From Hyperoodon ampullatus (lineage: Eukaryota; Chordata; Mammalia; Artiodactyla; Ziphiidae), in contig OX457060.1 of NCBI GenBank assembly GCA_949752795.1, positions 4,207,454 through 4,271,453 of the forward strand: a DNA stretch of 64,000 bases. The letters run 5' to 3'. The translations under genes and the position numbers were made by a program. The notes below the pieces were generated by a model. The model was not told the origin of the DNA. It saw nothing but the letters and a program-made list of their open reading frames with translations, and searched no databases. Positions 1 through 13,549 of the stretch are shown here, in pieces; within the stretch, counting starts at the first letter, position 1; every line of letters begins with the position of its first letter.

Positions 1-99
1 TAAAATGAGGAACTTAAGATTGATATAATTCTGCCATTGAATCCACAGACCTCATTCAATATATGCCATTTCCCCCAATAATTTCCTCTTTGGAAAAAT

Positions 100-1090
100 G
101 TTTTTTATTTCTCGTCTAGAGTTAAATCCAGGGTTATGAATTGCATTTAGTTGTCCTATCTCTTTAATCTTTAATTTGTGACAGTTCCTCATTTCTTCCT
201 TGTCCTTAGTGACCTTGACATTTTTGAAAGTTCAGGCCATTAATTTTGTAGAATGTTCCTCATTTAGGTTTGTCTGATGCACGTTACACATTTTTGGCAT
301 AGTTATACATTTTTGTCAGGAAAATGATAGAAGCAATACTGTGTTTTTTTCAGTGGATCTTATTAAGGGCTACAATATTGATTTGTCTTTTTGCTGCTGA
401 TGTTAACTTTGATGACTTGGTTAAGGTGATAACTTCTCCACTGTAAAGTTGTTATTTTTCCCTTTGTAATTATAAGCATTTTGTGGGGAGACACTTTGAG
501 ACTATGTAAACATCCTATTCTTCAACAAACTTTCGGTCACTATTTTATGATGGTTCTTGTTCAAATAAATTATTACTATGATGATTGCCAAATGGCAATT
601 TTTCCAATTCCAACATTCATTTGACCTTTACTAGTTGGTATTCTGTTGTAAGGGAGAGTTTTCTCTTATTTATTTATTTGTTTGTTTATTCATTTATTTA
701 CATTAGTTTGGAATTGTTGATTTCTATTCTATTAGGTGGATTATAACCCATTACTATGATTAACGATTATTGACTTTGATGCTGAAATTGTTACAGATTT
801 GGCCATTCGAATCCCATTCAAGCTGCTTCTTGTGTTGTTTTGACATCTCTATTATCAGAGTACTTTCTAGTGTAAGATGTTCCAGGCTCATCTGGTACTT
901 TTCCTGCCCCAAAGATTTCAGTCATTTCAAAAGCTATTTTTCCAAAGAGCCCAGCTTCCTTTTAGTAGAGAATGCAAGATCTGGGTGCTAGGTGTGGTCA
1001 TTGCTACTGGAGTATTGTTACTTTAGGGCCATCTTAGCAGACAGAACCGGGAAACTCTTAAGCACATCTATATTTATTTCTATATCTATT
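100..1090. repeat. Old L1 (L1M-type) 3' region, degenerate
   Basis: The stretch contains a TTTA-rich tract (660-705) followed by phrases typical of old mammalian L1M 3' regions: 'tttggccattcgaatcccattcaagctgcttcttgtg', then 'gctccaggctcatctggta' type text and 'attgctactgga'. Divergence is high, and subfamily and orientation are uncertain. The short open frame inside it is not a gene. Confidence 0.4.
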
Positions 1091-2330
1091 CATCTATTTA
1101 TAGTAAAATGTGTTTACTCTAATATCTTCAACTGCACTCCAACACCACAGTGCTCATTCTAGTCTTCACCCTTTTTCTGTTTGTATCTTCCTTCTCTGAT
1201 GGTAAGAAATCTGGTTCCCATTATCTTCAGGGTATTTAACTATTTCCTCAATCTCCCTTTATATAACCAATGTCCTGACCTCGTGGGCCATCCCCTTGGC
1301 CCCAATTCCTCCTCAGACCCAGTCTTGCTGCCTCCACCAGCCTCCTCACAGCCTTAAGTTACACAGCTAGAAAGTGGTGGAGCTGGGGGGAAAAAATGCA
1401 AAGTTGCTAATTACTTGACTGAGAGCCCTTTATTGGGACTTCAAGCCCAAGGGTATCTATTGTGAAACTGCTCCTGTGAAGATGCTCAAGGAAAGGGGGC
1501 CCTTAGGCTAATGGGATGAAGATTTAACCAGGCAGAGTGGCAGCCCTGAGGACTGTGCCTTCCATGAGAAACTTGGAGAATGAAGGATGGAAGCTGCCAA
1601 ACGATGCTACCTGCCAAGAACAACAGTGAGGGGATTCTCCAAAATTGGTGCAGTTCAGTGATCAGTCAGCCAGCACCTCCATTGCAACAAATCTCCACTA
1701 TGTTGGTACTATATCAAGAGCACATTCCATTAGGACAGAAACATATCACTGTGCTATTATTTTAAAAGAGGAAATATTGCTTTTATTAGCAGCTCCTTAA
1801 ATTGAAATTCTAGGAGATGGATGATGGTGTCTGCTGTTTTAGTGCTGACTCCATTTCCTGGTCCAGAAGATCAGAAATCTGTTCATGTTTTAGAAAACAG
1901 CATGAGGTCCATCTGTTCAGGTCAGATTTTTCCACATTAACACAGAGATTTATAGAGTGGTAACTTATGTAAGAAAACCCAATGATGATTATATTCTTTG
2001 CTGCCATTTAGAATCCATACTATTTTTTTTGTTAGTCCTGAAAATATAGTAATGCACACACACGTGCGCAATGAATTAATTCTTTCAAACACTATGTATA
2101 ATAAAGGCATCCTCCTTAGTTTATGTAGTATTTCACCTCTATTTTGGTTTGGGTTCTAGACACCATCCATCCAGTTTCTCTCTGTAATATGGTCTGTTTA
2201 TCCACAATTTTCTTTGCAACAGAAGGCACAGAAATGTAAGAGCTACATTTGGCTTCCTGGGTGACTTTTTGTCTAACTGAAATACCAAGTAATGACTTTT
2301 TTCCTCTAATGAAAATAGCTTGATTTTTTC
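1091..2330. other. Non-coding sequence, nothing firmly recognised
   Basis: AT-rich non-coding sequence. A short MIR-like fragment may lie near 1340-1380 (cagctagaaagtggtggagc). No splice-flanked conserved open frame was seen. Confidence 0.4.
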
Positions 2331-2830
2331 CTGGATTTTAAAGTAAATGCATGCTTATGTGGAAAATTAAACTAAAAAGTAAAAAGAAGAAAGGGCTGAA
2401 TAATTGAAATTTCACCATCTATAAGTATAGATATAAATTGTTTTATATAAAGACATACCATGAATATTCTTTTATACCCTTCTTTTTCTTAGCAATGTGA
2501 CATGAAGGTTTTTTAATGTCAATATATATACATATATAGTATCTTTTTTGATGACTGCATAATATTGCATTGATGTTTTTATTTAACAGGTCCCTCATTA
2601 AAGGACAATTAGGTTATTTCCAGTTTTTCATTGTGTAAATAAAACCATGATGAGTATCATTGCTTGCCATCTTTATGTACTTTACTAGTGATCTCCTTAG
2701 GATATATTCCTGGAAATGGCATTGCTGGGTCAAAGAGTTCACACATTTTAAATTTTGGTACATGTTGCTGATAAAATTAACTCTTGATGGGATGGATTAT
2801 ACTGTGCTTTTCCTTCATATACAATGTCCC
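2331..2830 (-). repeat. Old L1 ORF2/3' end fragment, antisense
   Basis: On the plus strand the order 'actgcataatattgcattg', 'ttaggttatttccagtttt', 'ggaaatggcattgctgggtc' is the reverse complement of the ORF2 end and early 3' UTR of old L1s. No open frame remains. Confidence 0.65.
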
Positions 2831-5800
2831 TGCCAGTGATGGGACTTTATAAAGTCTCTTTTCAGCTTTGCAGTAGCATTATAATTTGTGTGTATTCTCT
2901 AAATGGCATTAAAGGAGTGGAACGACTTTAATAAATCTAGGTATGCCACTTACGCAACCAGATGTTGTCAAGTTTTGTTCAAAATCTGACTTATGGTTTG
3001 GTCTGAAACAAGATGCCATCTGTTCACCATTTTTCAATTTCTTTACGTTATTTGAGTTTAATAAAATTTGAGATGTGAGTGGTGTCTACAGTGTGAAGAA
3101 TCAGTTATGATTAAATGAAACCAAATGTGTAAAATTTTGAAGTGATTCATTTGGCATTTTCATAAATCTTGGCCTTGAGAAAATTTGGGCTTGGCTTTTT
3201 CATGGATAAACAGCAGCAAGAACAGGGCAAATGTGAGCAGGTGGTATATGTAGTATTTGAGGGATTTGAGAGTAGGCTGTTGATCCTGGGTGTTCCTTTT
3301 TTGTTCAGGGACTGGTGTAAGACCTGGGGGGTTGGCAGCCTTCTTTGATCTCAGCTGGGCTATTTGATCCTCTCTAGTGAGAATTAGGTAAAGAATAAAC
3401 AACCAATAAGTACAACTTTAACAAGATATCAGAACAGCGCTGTAATCTGTTTTATATTTAATTAGCATCTAACCTAATTGGTGATTTAACCACTTAGATA
3501 CATACAAAAAAGATCATGGAAACAGAAAAGGATCATTTTATTCCTTCCCCTCCCCCTTCTAGCGATGACTTCCTGCCACTCTTGACAGATTCACCCAGCA
3601 CAGCTGAATTTAAAGATGCTGATTCACTGTAAACTAATTCTGCTTTTTTTAAAAAAAGACAGTAGGAAAGTAAGTGGTAGATGATAAATATATGTTCAAT
3701 GAGACTGGCATATTTTATGCAAATTGATAAGTCCACTGCTTCAGAGATGAGAAAGGCTCTTTCCTGGAAGGGGAAGTGTCGATTATAAACGGTGAAAGAC
3801 TCTTGCATTTCAGCAAGTTCTTAGCTGCCAGCCAACACATTCATCACAGTGTGCCAGAATGGATTTTAAAACGGTACAACATAAATTGCTCTTTTCCAAA
3901 TCAGGCATCATCACCTTCACACAAGCCAAGTCAACCTACTTATCTGAAAACTGCCACATAAGGCTTTTTTTCAATCTCAGTTAACCTTTTCCTTTCCTGG
4001 TATGCACGGTTCATTAGAGTCTCCTAAACTCATTAGCCACAGTTGAGTACAGAGGAGACAGCCTTCTCCAATTTTGCCTGCACAGCAACTAACATGCCCA
4101 GAACTTCCGAGGTGATGGTAACATAGAATATTTAGGCCAGCTCTAACCAGAATGATAACTCTCATCCCTACCCCGCTTTCCCACGTTATGCTCCTACAAA
4201 TGTAATGATTTCTTTTTTCTCATTCTTTGTCCTTCCCAGAGCCAGCTGTTGACTCCTAGCAGCTCCTGCACAGCTGGGAGTCCCTGGCTGTCCCTTTCCT
4301 AACCTCCTGCCCTAGAACTGTCAGCTGAGTCTCCAGCTCAAACTTGTGCTAGGCCTCCTGTTTGGTGCATCTCTCCACTACTCCTTCCTGCCTCTCCCCG
4401 ACCCCATACGCATCCCATCCGATCTCTCTCCTTACCTCACCTCATCTCCAAGTCCTTTAGCTGTAATTCTTTCCTCTCCTGTAACCCAGACTGACACAGC
4501 CCAGCAACGTCCTGAGGCCTTGCTCTCATTCTCCCATAGCCCAGCATAGCGCAATCCTTCTTAGCTCACTTAGACCACATTCTACCTTGTTCCTCCCGGC
4601 CTGGCCTACTCTGGAATCCGGTATCCATTGCCCTTCTTAGTTCAGCTAAGCAGGCTTCATCCCCAGCTCAGCCAGCCACGACCCCAACGTCAGCCTATCT
4701 CAGCTCCATCTAAGGAGCCTTGACCCACATCCACTTGGGCAGCTTCTGCTACTCAGCCCAGAATAAGGATTCTTGCTCACCTAAGTATCCCTCCTCTAAG
4801 CGAGGTTAGCTAGCATGCTGAGGAGTTTATCATTCAGCCTAGTGTGCCCCGAACCTCTTCTCACCTGGAGTGAGTGAGCTGTCATACCGTTCTGGTGCTG
4901 TTGTGCATCTGTTAGCACAGGGAGTGATCCTCACACAGGATGTCACCACGGACCTGTCACCAGCAAAATACGCAATGATGACGGATTTAGACTGGTTCAT
5001 CCACATTCCTCCCCTGTTTCTTCTAAGTAAGAAGGTGAATTTGAGAGATGGTTGGCAGCGTCAGGAGATGCAGTCATTGACTATGGAAACAAAAGCTAGC
5101 TGTTGCTACAGTAATACAAAAGTGAGCCCTAGTGAAGAGCTGGACTATCAGGGTCAGAGCACCAAAATCAGATTCCACAATGCAAGAAGCTAGCTATCCC
5201 TCAGACTCCCAGAGTAAATTATTTTTTCTCAAGAGCAAGAAGCGCATGGATAGAGTGAAGGATTACATATCCTACAAATTTTTAGGCCAAATGTCAGTTT
5301 ATTACTGGCCAACAATGTGAATATAAAGATCAAAATTCATCCCCAAGGACACCCAATGTAACATTTTTGGGATAAATACCTAAGAGTAGCTACCATCAGT
5401 TATAATCACAAATTATGTGTGAAAAAATCCAGTTTATAACCAATTTAAAGTCCAGTCTAAGATTGTATCATTTTTACTCTGAAAAATCTAAAATGTGGAA
5501 AGTAATCACTTCTGGCTAGTGTAAATGAAAATACTAAGTAATTAAGCAATCATTTAAACACAGGATTAATAAAATATAATATTTCTGTCAAATATTCAGA
5601 TGACTACTTTGAAGTATTTTGAAGTAAAGACATTGTCCTTATTTCATGAAGTAACTTCTAATATATTAACATTCATTGCTCTTAAGTGAATTCAAAGTAT
5701 AACTTATTTTAGCCACCGAAACATTTTGAAAATAGAAAAAAAAAAAAAAAAGGTAAAACCAAGACTTGTTTTGGTCTTTTAAATTCCAAATGCTCAATGC

Positions 5801-7640
5801 CAACCTTTCCGTGAATACCCTTACTCTCTCTGTTCATTCAGTCTGATTTCATTGCCGTTTCCTTATTTCTTTCTTGGTGGGTGGTTAAGGATCTCTTTCA
5901 CAAGACAAGGAGGCATGAGGAATGGGGTTGAAGGGCTTTCCTATTTTTAGATTGAAAATTCTTCAATAATGTAGCTCAGATGAAAGTTGTCTCAAGCCAA
6001 GAAGTTTGCAGGGATGCTGACTCCTCTCCCAGATATATCTTGGCTGGGCTGCTGTGACAGTCCTGGGCCAGCATAGAGTCCAGTGGCAGGCCAAACCAGG
6101 AGAAGGCTTCCTCAGGGTTCTGGAACCAATATCTCTAGCACAGAGACTCAGAATTGCAGCCAAGCAGCAAAGATAACAGTGTGAGGACAATCTCAAAGGT
6201 GAAACCAGGACAGAAATGGGAGAATGACCAGCAGAGCTTGTGATAACTGATAGCAGGATGGGACAGGGTTCAAGGAGCAGTTGTAGAATGCAGTTCAGGA
6301 CTGAGGCTTTAGTTTTGTTCAATATTTGTTAAGTGTGCTCTGTGTGCTCAGAATACAAATATGAATGAGAACTCTCTTGCCTTCGTGGAACTCACAGACC
6401 ACAAAGGAGATTGTGACTTGGCAAACTCCCTTTAGGTAGTGCCTAGATCTGTTGAGAGAGTAGGCATGGCAGATTTAAGGAGCTACCCTGGGCTGTTGCA
6501 AAACCCAGAAAACTTGGGATGTGCTGAAAAGTCCTGCCCAGCATGGATGTGGGAGGAGATGGAGTCATACTGTGATGGCTCCTGACTTCTCTGTGGCTCT
6601 GAGTCTTCTCAGAAATAGCACTTTAAAAAAATCAGAGGTCTGAGTGACTTTTAATACTTGTCCCTTGGCTTGGTTTTCTAGCTGGGCCTAGATGAAGATT
6701 TGAGTAGACAGAATGTATAAGGAAGTTATAATAAACTTGCCTTGATAGTTGCATTTCCAGAGAACTATATAAGTAATCACATAAAACTTAAAAGGTTTCT
6801 AGTGGAAGATGGCTTGAAGGAATTATTCGGATTCTGTCTTACTTAGCAGTCCTAAGTTATTTACAATTGACATGTATTTCTTCAGTATGAGCTCAAAGTG
6901 CTGTCTACCCATCTTTATGAAAATCTTATGTTATTATTACTCCAGACTACCAACCAATCCTGGTTGATTCTTTCAAAAATCTATTCTAACTTTCTTGATA
7001 AATTTTAGGCTATTTTTCTGAAACAATAACCACATGAGGAGCAAGATGTAAGCAAATTGTCTACTATGAATTACTGTTGTTCACCACCCTGTCCCATCAA
7101 GAAAAGAATTAATAGCAATTTAAGACTATTGGAAGGGATCACCAGCATTATCTTCAGTCTTTGGTTCATTAGACTGGCATTACGTGTGAATGAATACTCT
7201 TCCATAAATTTCAAAATATTAATGCTTTATTGGCATCTGTATTAAAATAATATTGTTAAAAGCAGAATAAGCAGGAGAGGTTCCTTGACTGGTGGGATTC
7301 AATTTTACATATCACATGGTGTAATACACAGTGCATCTGTGTATCTGGCAAGGTTTAGTTACAGATAACAAAAATCACTCTGGCTCTTTCAATCAGGAAG
7401 AGATATAATACAAGGAATCAGAAGTCTCTCAAATCATTGGAAGGGCTGGAGGAGCAGATTTTAATCTGTGCCTCCAGGCACATTTCCTAGAGGGCATTGT
7501 TTTATCCTTTAAAAAAGTTCCAAATTTAGCAATTTATAAACTATAAGTAAGCCTTCTTGCTATAGAAACAGATCAGAGAGGAAAATAAGCATTTCTTCTA
7601 TACTAGTAACAAAATCTTCACAGTACTTGACTAACATGAA
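2831..7640. other. Non-coding sequence with few recognisable repeats
   Basis: No gene recognised. A pure A-run lies near 5738-5752. A degenerate L2-like antisense piece (attgaacaaatat / ctcacagaccac type text) lies about 6315-6415. Region 4200-4860 is relatively C-rich, but its open frames have no recognisable family. Confidence 0.4.
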
Positions 7641-7649
7641 GGAAGCAAG

Positions 7650-7858
7650 CTAGTAGTTATTGAGCACCTGCTATGTGCCAGGTATTGTTCTAGATGCTTT
7701 TGATCCATCTTTTCATTAAGTCCTTAGTAATAACCTTTCCAAGTTAGTAATATCAGCCCATCTTACAAATGAAGAAACTGATGTTTAGAAAGGTTACATG
7801 ATACATGCACAGGCAGAAAGTGATAGAGGTAGAATTCAAGCTCAAATCTGCTGCCTCA
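7650..7858 (-). repeat. MIR SINE, antisense
   Basis: Contains 'tattgagcacctgctatgtg', 'ccaggtattgttctagatgc' and further on 'gaagaaactgatgtttagaaaggt', in the order of an antisense MIR. Confidence 0.75.
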
Positions 7859-7894
7859 AGAATTGGTTAGACCTGTTGTCCAGCATTGGTTATT

Positions 7895-8238
7895 TTTTTT
7901 TATATATAAATTTATTTATTTATTTTATTTTTGTCTGTGTTGGGTCTTCGTTGCTGTGCGTGGGCTTTCGCTAGTCACGGCGAGTGGGGGCTACTCTTCA
8001 TTGCAGTGTGTGGGCTTCTCTTGTTGTGGAGCATGGGCTCTAGGTACGTGGGATTCAGTAGTTGTGGCACATGGGCTCAGTAGTTGTGGCTTGCGGGCTC
8101 TAGAGTGCAGGCTCAGTAGTTGTGGCACGTGGGCTTAGTTGTCCTGCGGCATGTGGGATCTTCCCAGACCAGGGATTGAACCCATGTCCCCTGCATTGGC
8201 AGGTGGATTCTCAATCACTGCGCCACCAGGGAAGTCCC
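7895..8238 (-). mobile_element. CHR-type tRNA-derived SINE, long form
   Basis: Minus-strand SINE: on the plus strand it starts with a T/TTTA-rich tail and ends 'gcgccaccagggaagtcc', the complement of the GGACTTCCCTGGTGGCGC head. A 15-bp target-site duplication CCAGCATTGGTTATT flanks it (7880-7894 and 8239-8253) with no mismatch, which sets both ends. The RNA polymerase III B-box-like motif in the tRNA part is altered (gggattgaacc on the plus strand). Confidence 0.9.
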
Positions 8239-8778
8239 CCAGCATTGGTTATTAATCCAAAGTCCTATCTGGTGGTATCCAACCAAAGTTCTGATTCAGT
8301 ATTTAATGACTACATCCAACAGGGTAGTTTACTCAGCCCTTGAGAGGTGTTTTATAATTCACTTTATTTCTAGATGATCCATGAGGATGTGATTCTTTTT
8401 TTTTTTTATTTTTTTTTTTATTTTTTTTTATTTTTTTTTATTTTTATTTTTTTTATTTTTATTTTTTGCTTTATCACAAATTTAATCAGTTATATGTATA
8501 CATACGTTCCCATATCCCCTCCCTTTTGCGTCTCCCTCCCACCCTCCCTATCCCACCCCTCCAGGCGGTCACAAAGCACCGAGCTGATCTCCCTGTGCTA
8601 TGCGGCTGCTTCCCACTAGCTATCTACCTTACGTTTGGTAGTGTATATATGTCCATGCCGCTCTTTCACTTTGTCACAGCTTACCCTTCCCCCTCCCCAT
8701 ATCCTCAAGTCCATTCTCTAGTAGGTCTGTGTCTTTATTCCTGTCTTACCCCTATGTTCTTCATGACCTTTTTTTTTC

Positions 8779-11700
8779 TTAAATTCCATATATATGTGTC
8801 AGCATACAGTATTTGTCTTTCTCTTTCTGACTTACTTCACTCTGTATGACAGACTCTAGGTCCATCCACCTCATTACAAATAGTTCAATTTCATTTCTTT
8901 TTATGGCTGAGTAATATTCCATTGTATGTATGTGCCACATCTTCTTTACCCATTCATCCGATGATGGACACTTAGGTTGTTTCCATCTCCGGGCTATTGT
9001 AAATAGGGCTGCTATGAACATTTTGGTACATGTCTCTTTTTGAATTATGGTTTTCTCAGGGTATATGCCCAGTAGTGGGATTGCAGGGTCATATGGTAGT
9101 TCTATTTGTAGTTTTTTAAGGAACCTCCATACCGTTCTCCATAGTGGCTGTACCAATTCACATTCCCACCAGCAGTGCAAGAGTGTTCCCTTTTTTCCAC
9201 ACCCTCTCCAGCATTTATTGTTTCTAGATTTTTTGATGATGGCCATTCTGACTGGTGTGAGATGATATCTCATTGTAGTTTTGATTTGCATTTCTCTAAT
9301 TAGTAAAGATGTTGAGCATCCTTTCATGTGTTTGTTGGCAGTCTGTATATCTTCTGTGGAGAAATGTCTATTTAGGTCTTCTGCCCATTTTTGGATTGGG
9401 TTGTTTGTTTTTTTGTTATTGAGCTGCATGAGCTGCTTATAAATTTTGGAGATTAATCCTTTGTCAGTTGCTTCATTTGCAAATATTTTCTCCCATTCTG
9501 AGGGTTGTCTTTTGGTCTTGTTTATGGTTTCCTTTGCTGTGCAAAAGCTTTTAAGTTTCATTAGGTCCCATGTGTTTATTTTTGTCTTTATTTCCATTTC
9601 TCTAGGAGGTGGGTCAAAAAGGATCTTGCTGTGATTTATGTCATAGAGTGTTCTGCCTATGTTGTCCTCTAAGAGTTTGATAGTGTCTGGCCTTACATTT
9701 AGGTCTTTAATCCATTTTGAGCTTATTTTTGTGTATGGTGTTAGGGAGTGATCGAATCTCATACTTTTACATGTCCCTGTCCAGTTTTCCCAACACCACT
9801 TATTGAAGAGACTGTCCTTTCTCCACTGTACATTCCTGCCTCCTTTATCAAAGATAAGGTGACCATATGTCCGTGGGTTTATCTCTGGGCTTTCTATCCT
9901 GTTCCATTGATCTATCTTTCTGTTTCTGTGCCAGTACCATACTGTCTTGATTACTGCAGCTTTGTAGTATAGTCTGAAGTCAGGGAGCCTGATTCCTCCA
10001 GCTCCATTTTTCGTTCTCAAGATTGCTTTGGCTATTCGGGGTCTTTTGTGTTTCCATACAAATTGTGAAATTTTTTGTTCTAGTTCTGTGAAAAATGCCA
10101 GTGGTATTTTGATAGGGATTGCATTGAATCTGTAGATTGCTTTGGGTAGTAGAGTCATTTTCACAATGTTGATTCTTCCAATCCAAGAACATGGTACATC
10201 TCTCCATCTATTTGTATCATCTTTAATTTCTTTCATCAGTGTCTTATAATTTTCTGCATACAGGTCTTTTGTCTCCTTAGGTAGGTTTATTCCTAGATAT
10301 TTTATTCTTTTTGTTGCAATGGTAAATGGGAGTGTTTCCTTGATTTCACTTTCAGATTTTTCATCATTAGTATATAGGAATGCCAGAGATTTCTGTGCAT
10401 TAATTTTGTATCCTGCAACTTTACCAAATTCATTGATTAGCTCTAGTAGTTTTCTGGTAGCATCTTTAGGATTCTCTATGTAGAGTATCATGTCATCTGC
10501 AAACAGTGACAGCTTTACTTCTTCTTTTCCAATTTGGATTCCTTTTATTTGCTTTTCTTCTCTGATTGCTGTGGCTAAAACTTCCAAAACTATGTTGAAT
10601 AAGAGTGGTGAGAGTGGGCAACCTTGTCTTGTTCCTGATCTTAGTGGAAATGGTTTCAGTTTTTCACCATTGAGGACGATGCTGGCTGTGGGTTTGTCAT
10701 ATATGGCCTTTATTATGTTGAGGAAAGTTCCCTCTATGCCTACTTTCTGCAGGGTTTTTATCATGAATGGGTGTTGAATTTTGTCGAAAGCTTTCTCTGC
10801 ATCTATTGAGATGATCATATGGTTTTTCTCCTTCAATTTGTTAATATGGTGTATCACGTTGATTGATTTGCGTATATTGAAGAATCCTTGCATTCCTGGG
10901 ATAAACCCCACTTGATCATGGTGTATGATCCTTTTAATGTGCTGTTGGATTCTGTTTGCTAGTATTTTGTTGAGGATTTTTGCATCTATGTTCATCAGTG
11001 ATATTGGCCTGTAGTTTTCTTTCTTTGTGACATCCTTGTCTGGTTTTGGTATCAAGGTGATGGTGGCCTCGTAGAATGAGTTTGGGAGTGTTCCTCCCTC
11101 TGCTATATTTTGGAAGAGTTTGAGAAGGATAGGCGTTAGCTCTTCTCTAAATGCTTGATAGAATTCGCCTGTGAAGCCATCTGGTCCTGGGCTTTTGTTT
11201 GTTGGAAGATTTTTTATCACAGTTTCAATTTCAGTGCTTGTGATTGGTCTGTTCATATGTTCTATTTCTTCCTGATTCAGTCTTGGCAGGTTGTGCATTT
11301 CTAAGAATTTGTCCATTTCTTCCAGGTTGTCCATTTTATTGGCATAGAGTTGCTTATAGTAATCTCTCACGATCTTTTGTATTTCTGCAGTGTCAGTTGT
11401 TACTTCTCCTTTTTCATTTCTAATTCTATTGATTTGAGTCTTCTCCCTTTTTTTCTTGATGAGTCTGGCTAATGGTTTATCAATTTTGTTTATCTTCTCA
11501 AAGAACCAGCTTTTAGTTTTATTGATCTTTGCTATTGTTTCCTTCATTTCTTTTTCATTTATTTCTGATCTGATTTTTATGATTTCTTTCCTTCTGCTAA
11601 CTTTGGGATGTTTTTGTTCTTCTTTCTCTAATTGCTTTAGGTGCAAGGTTAGGTTGTTTAGTCGAGATATTTCCTGTTTCTTAAGGTGGGATTGTATTGC

Positions 11701-12597
11701 TATAAACTTCCCTCTTAGAACTGCTTTTGCTGCATCCCATAGGTTTTGGGTCGTCGTGTCTCCATTGTCATTTGTTTCTAGGTATTTTTTTATTTCCTCT
11801 TTGATTTCTTCAGTGATCACTTCGTTATTAAGTAATGTATTGTTTAGCCTCCATGTGTTTGTATTTTTTATAGCTCTTTTCCTGTAATTGATATCTAGTC
11901 TCATAGCATTGTGGTCGGAAAAGATACTTGATACAATTTCAATTTTCTTAAATTTACCAAGGCTTGATTTGTGACCCAAGATATGATCTATCCTGGAGAA
12001 TGTTCCATGAGCACTTGAGAAAAATGTGTATTCTGTTGTTTTTGGATGGAATGTCCTATAAATATCAATTAAGTCCATCTTGTTTAATGTATCATTTAAA
12101 GCTTGTGTTTCCTTATTTATTTTCATTTTGGATGATCTGTCCATTGGTGAAAGTGGGGTGTTAAAGTCCCCTACTATGATTGTGTTACTGTCGATTTCTC
12201 CTTTTATGGCTGTTAGTGTTTGCCTTATGTATTGAGGTGCTCCTATGTTGGGTGCATAAATATTTACAATTGTTATATCTTCTTCTTGGATCGATCCCTT
12301 GATCATTATGTAGTGGCCTTCTTTGTCTCTTCTAATAGTCTTTATTTTAAAGTCTATTTTGTCTGATATGAGAATTGCTACTCCAGCTTTCTTTTGGTTT
12401 CCATTTGCATGGAATATCTTTTTCCATCCCCTTACTTTCAGTCTGTATGTGTCTCTAGGTCTGAAGTGGGTCTCTTGTAGACAGCATATATATGGGTCTT
12501 GTTTTTGTATCCATTCAGCCAATCTGTGTCTTTTGGTGGGAGCGTTTAGTCCATTTACATTTAAGGTAATTATCGATATGTATGTTCCTATTCCCAT
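8779..12597 (-). CDS. L1 ORF2 protein: endonuclease and reverse transcriptase
   Basis: A full-length ORF2p of 1272 residues, close to the roughly 1275 of other mammalian L1s, with no stop or frameshift. The N-terminal apurinic-like endonuclease (about 1-240) shows the TLNVNGL box (Asn near 13), QETHF (Glu42), GDFNTPL and the SDHNAMRL motif. The reverse transcriptase (about 490-775) shows [32 protein letters not shown] and the catalytic LFADDM motif near residue 700. The C-terminal segment keeps the cysteine/histidine cluster ([18 protein letters not shown]). The final HIYGI matches the family end. The enzyme nicks genomic DNA at T-rich sites and copies RNA from the nick. The ATG lies 58 bp beyond the ORF1 stop, the usual dicistronic layout. 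Activity is not shown; point changes in key residues outside these motifs cannot be judged by eye. Confidence 0.95.
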   Translation of the reverse strand: MGIGTYISIITLNVNGLNAPTKRHRLAEWIQKQDPYICCLQETHFRPRDTYRLKVRGWKKIFHANGNQKKAGVAILISDKIDFKIKTIRRDKEGHYIMIKGSIQEEDITIVNIYAPNIGAPQYIRQTLTAIKGEIDSNTIIVGDFNTPLSPMDRSSKMKINKETQALNDTLNKMDLIDIYRTFHPKTTEYTFFSSAHGTFSRIDHILGHKSSLGKFKKIEIVSSIFSDHNAMRLDINYRKRAIKNTNTWRLNNTLLNNEVITEEIKEEIKKYLETNDNGDTTTQNLWDAAKAVLRGKFIAIQSHLKKQEISRLNNLTLHLKQLEKEEQKHPKVSRRKEIIKIRSEINEKEMKETIAKINKTKSWFFEKINKIDKPLARLIKKKREKTQINRIRNEKGEVTTDTAEIQKIVRDYYKQLYANKMDNLEEMDKFLEMHNLPRLNQEEIEHMNRPITSTEIETVIKNLPTNKSPGPDGFTGEFYQAFREELTPILLKLFQNIAEGGTLPNSFYEATITLIPKPDKDVTKKENYRPISLMNIDAKILNKILANRIQQHIKRIIHHDQVGFIPGMQGFFNIRKSINVIHHINKLKEKNHMIISIDAEKAFDKIQHPFMIKTLQKVGIEGTFLNIIKAIYDKPTASIVLNGEKLKPFPLRSGTRQGCPLSPLLFNIVLEVLATAIREEKQIKGIQIGKEEVKLSLFADDMILYIENPKDATRKLLELINEFGKVAGYKINAQKSLAFLYTNDEKSESEIKETLPFTIATKRIKYLGINLPKETKDLYAENYKTLMKEIKDDTNRWRDVPCSWIGRINIVKMTLLPKAIYRFNAIPIKIPLAFFTELEQKISQFVWKHKRPRIAKAILRTKNGAGGIRLPDFRLYYKAAVIKTVWYWHRNRKIDQWNRIESPEINPRTYGHLIFDKGGRNVQWRKDSLFNKWCWENWTGTCKSMRFDHSLTPYTKISSKWIKDLNVRPDTIKLLEDNIGRTLYDINHSKILFDPPPREMEIKTKINTWDLMKLKSFCTAKETINKTKRQPSEWEKIFANEATDKGLISKIYKQLMQLNNKKTNNPIQKWAEDLNRHFSTEDIQTANKHMKGCSTSLLIREMQIKTTMRYHLTPVRMAIIKKSRNNKCWRGCGKKGTLLHCWWECELVQPLWRTVWRFLKKLQIELPYDPAIPLLGIYPEKTIIQKETCTKMFIAALFTIARRWKQPKCPSSDEWVKKMWHIHTMEYYSAIKRNEIELFVMRWMDLESVIQSEVSQKEKDKYCMLTHIYGI

Positions 12598-12655
12598 TTT
12601 CTTAATTGTTTTGGGTTCGTTATTGTAGGTCTTTTCCTTCTGTTGTGTTTCTTGC

Positions 12656-13549
12656 CTAGAGAAGTTCCTTTAGCATTTGTTGTAAAGCTGGTTTGGTGGT
12701 GCTGAACTCTCTCAGCTTTTGCTTGTCTGTAAACGTTTTAATTTCTCCATCAAATCTGAATGAGATCCTTGCTGGGTAGAGTAATCTTGGTTGCAGGTTT
12801 CTCTCCTTCATCACTTTAATTATGTCCTGCCACTCCCTTCTGGCTTGTAGAGTTTCTGCTGAGAGATCAGCTGTTATCCTGATGGGGATTCCCTTGTGTG
12901 TTATTTGTTGTTTTTGCCTTGCTGCTTTTAATATGATTTCTTTGTGTTTAATTTTTGACAGTTTGATTAATATGTGTCTTGGCGTATTTCTCCTTGGATT
13001 TATTCTGTATGGGACTCTCTGTGCTTCTTGGACTTGATTAACTATTTCCTTTCCCATATTAGGGAAGTTTTCAACTATAATCTCTTCAAATATTTTCTCA
13101 GTCCCTTTCTTTTTCTCTTCTTCTTCTGGAACCCCTATAATTCGAATGTTGGTGCGTTTAATGTTGTCCCAGAGGTCTCTGATATTGTCCTCTGTTCTTT
13201 TCATTCTTTTCTCTTTATTTTGCTCTGCATTAGTTATTTCCACTATTTTATCTTCCACCTCACTTATCCGTTCTTCTGCCTCAGTTATTCTGCTATTGAT
13301 CCCATCTAGAGTATTTTTCATTTCATTTATTGTGTTTTTAATCGATGCTTGATTCATCTTTAGTTCTACTAGGTCCTTGTTAACTGTTTCTTGCATTTTG
13401 TCTATTCTATTTCCAAGATTTTGGATCATCTTTACTATCATTATTCTGAATTCTTTTTCAGATAGACTGCCTATTACCTCTTCATTTGTTAGATCTGGTG
13501 GGTTTTTATCTTGCTCCTTCTCCTGCTGTGTGTTTTTCTGTCTTCTCAT
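12656..13549 (-). CDS. L1 ORF1 protein: RNA-binding chaperone
   Basis: A 297-residue ORF1p beginning [16 protein letters not shown] and ending [10 protein letters not shown] lysine/glutamine-rich N terminus is followed by a long coiled coil (about 45-125, heptad-like and rich in Lys, Glu, Ile and Asn) that forms the trimer. Next come an RRM-type domain (about 130-215, with [11 protein letters not shown]) and a C-terminal domain (about 220-290, with [16 protein letters not shown]). The protein coats L1 RNA and acts as a nucleic-acid chaperone in the ribonucleoprotein. The start ATG sits in a good context (aaaATGa) just inside the 5' UTR boundary. The length is shorter than human ORF1p (338), mostly in the N-terminal and coiled-coil part, as expected for artiodactyl-type L1s. 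No disabling change is seen. Confidence 0.93.
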   Translation of the reverse strand: MRRQKNTQQEKEQDKNPPDLTNEEVIGSLSEKEFRIMIVKMIQNLGNRIDKMQETVNKDLVELKMNQASIKNTINEMKNTLDGINSRITEAEERISEVEDKIVEITNAEQNKEKRMKRTEDNIRDLWDNIKRTNIRIIGVPEEEEKKKGTEKIFEEIIVENFPNMGKEIVNQVQEAQRVPYRINPRRNTPRHILIKLSKIKHKEIILKAARQKQQITHKGIPIRITADLSAETLQARREWQDIIKVMKERNLQPRLLYPARISFRFDGEIKTFTDKQKLREFSTTKPALQQMLKELL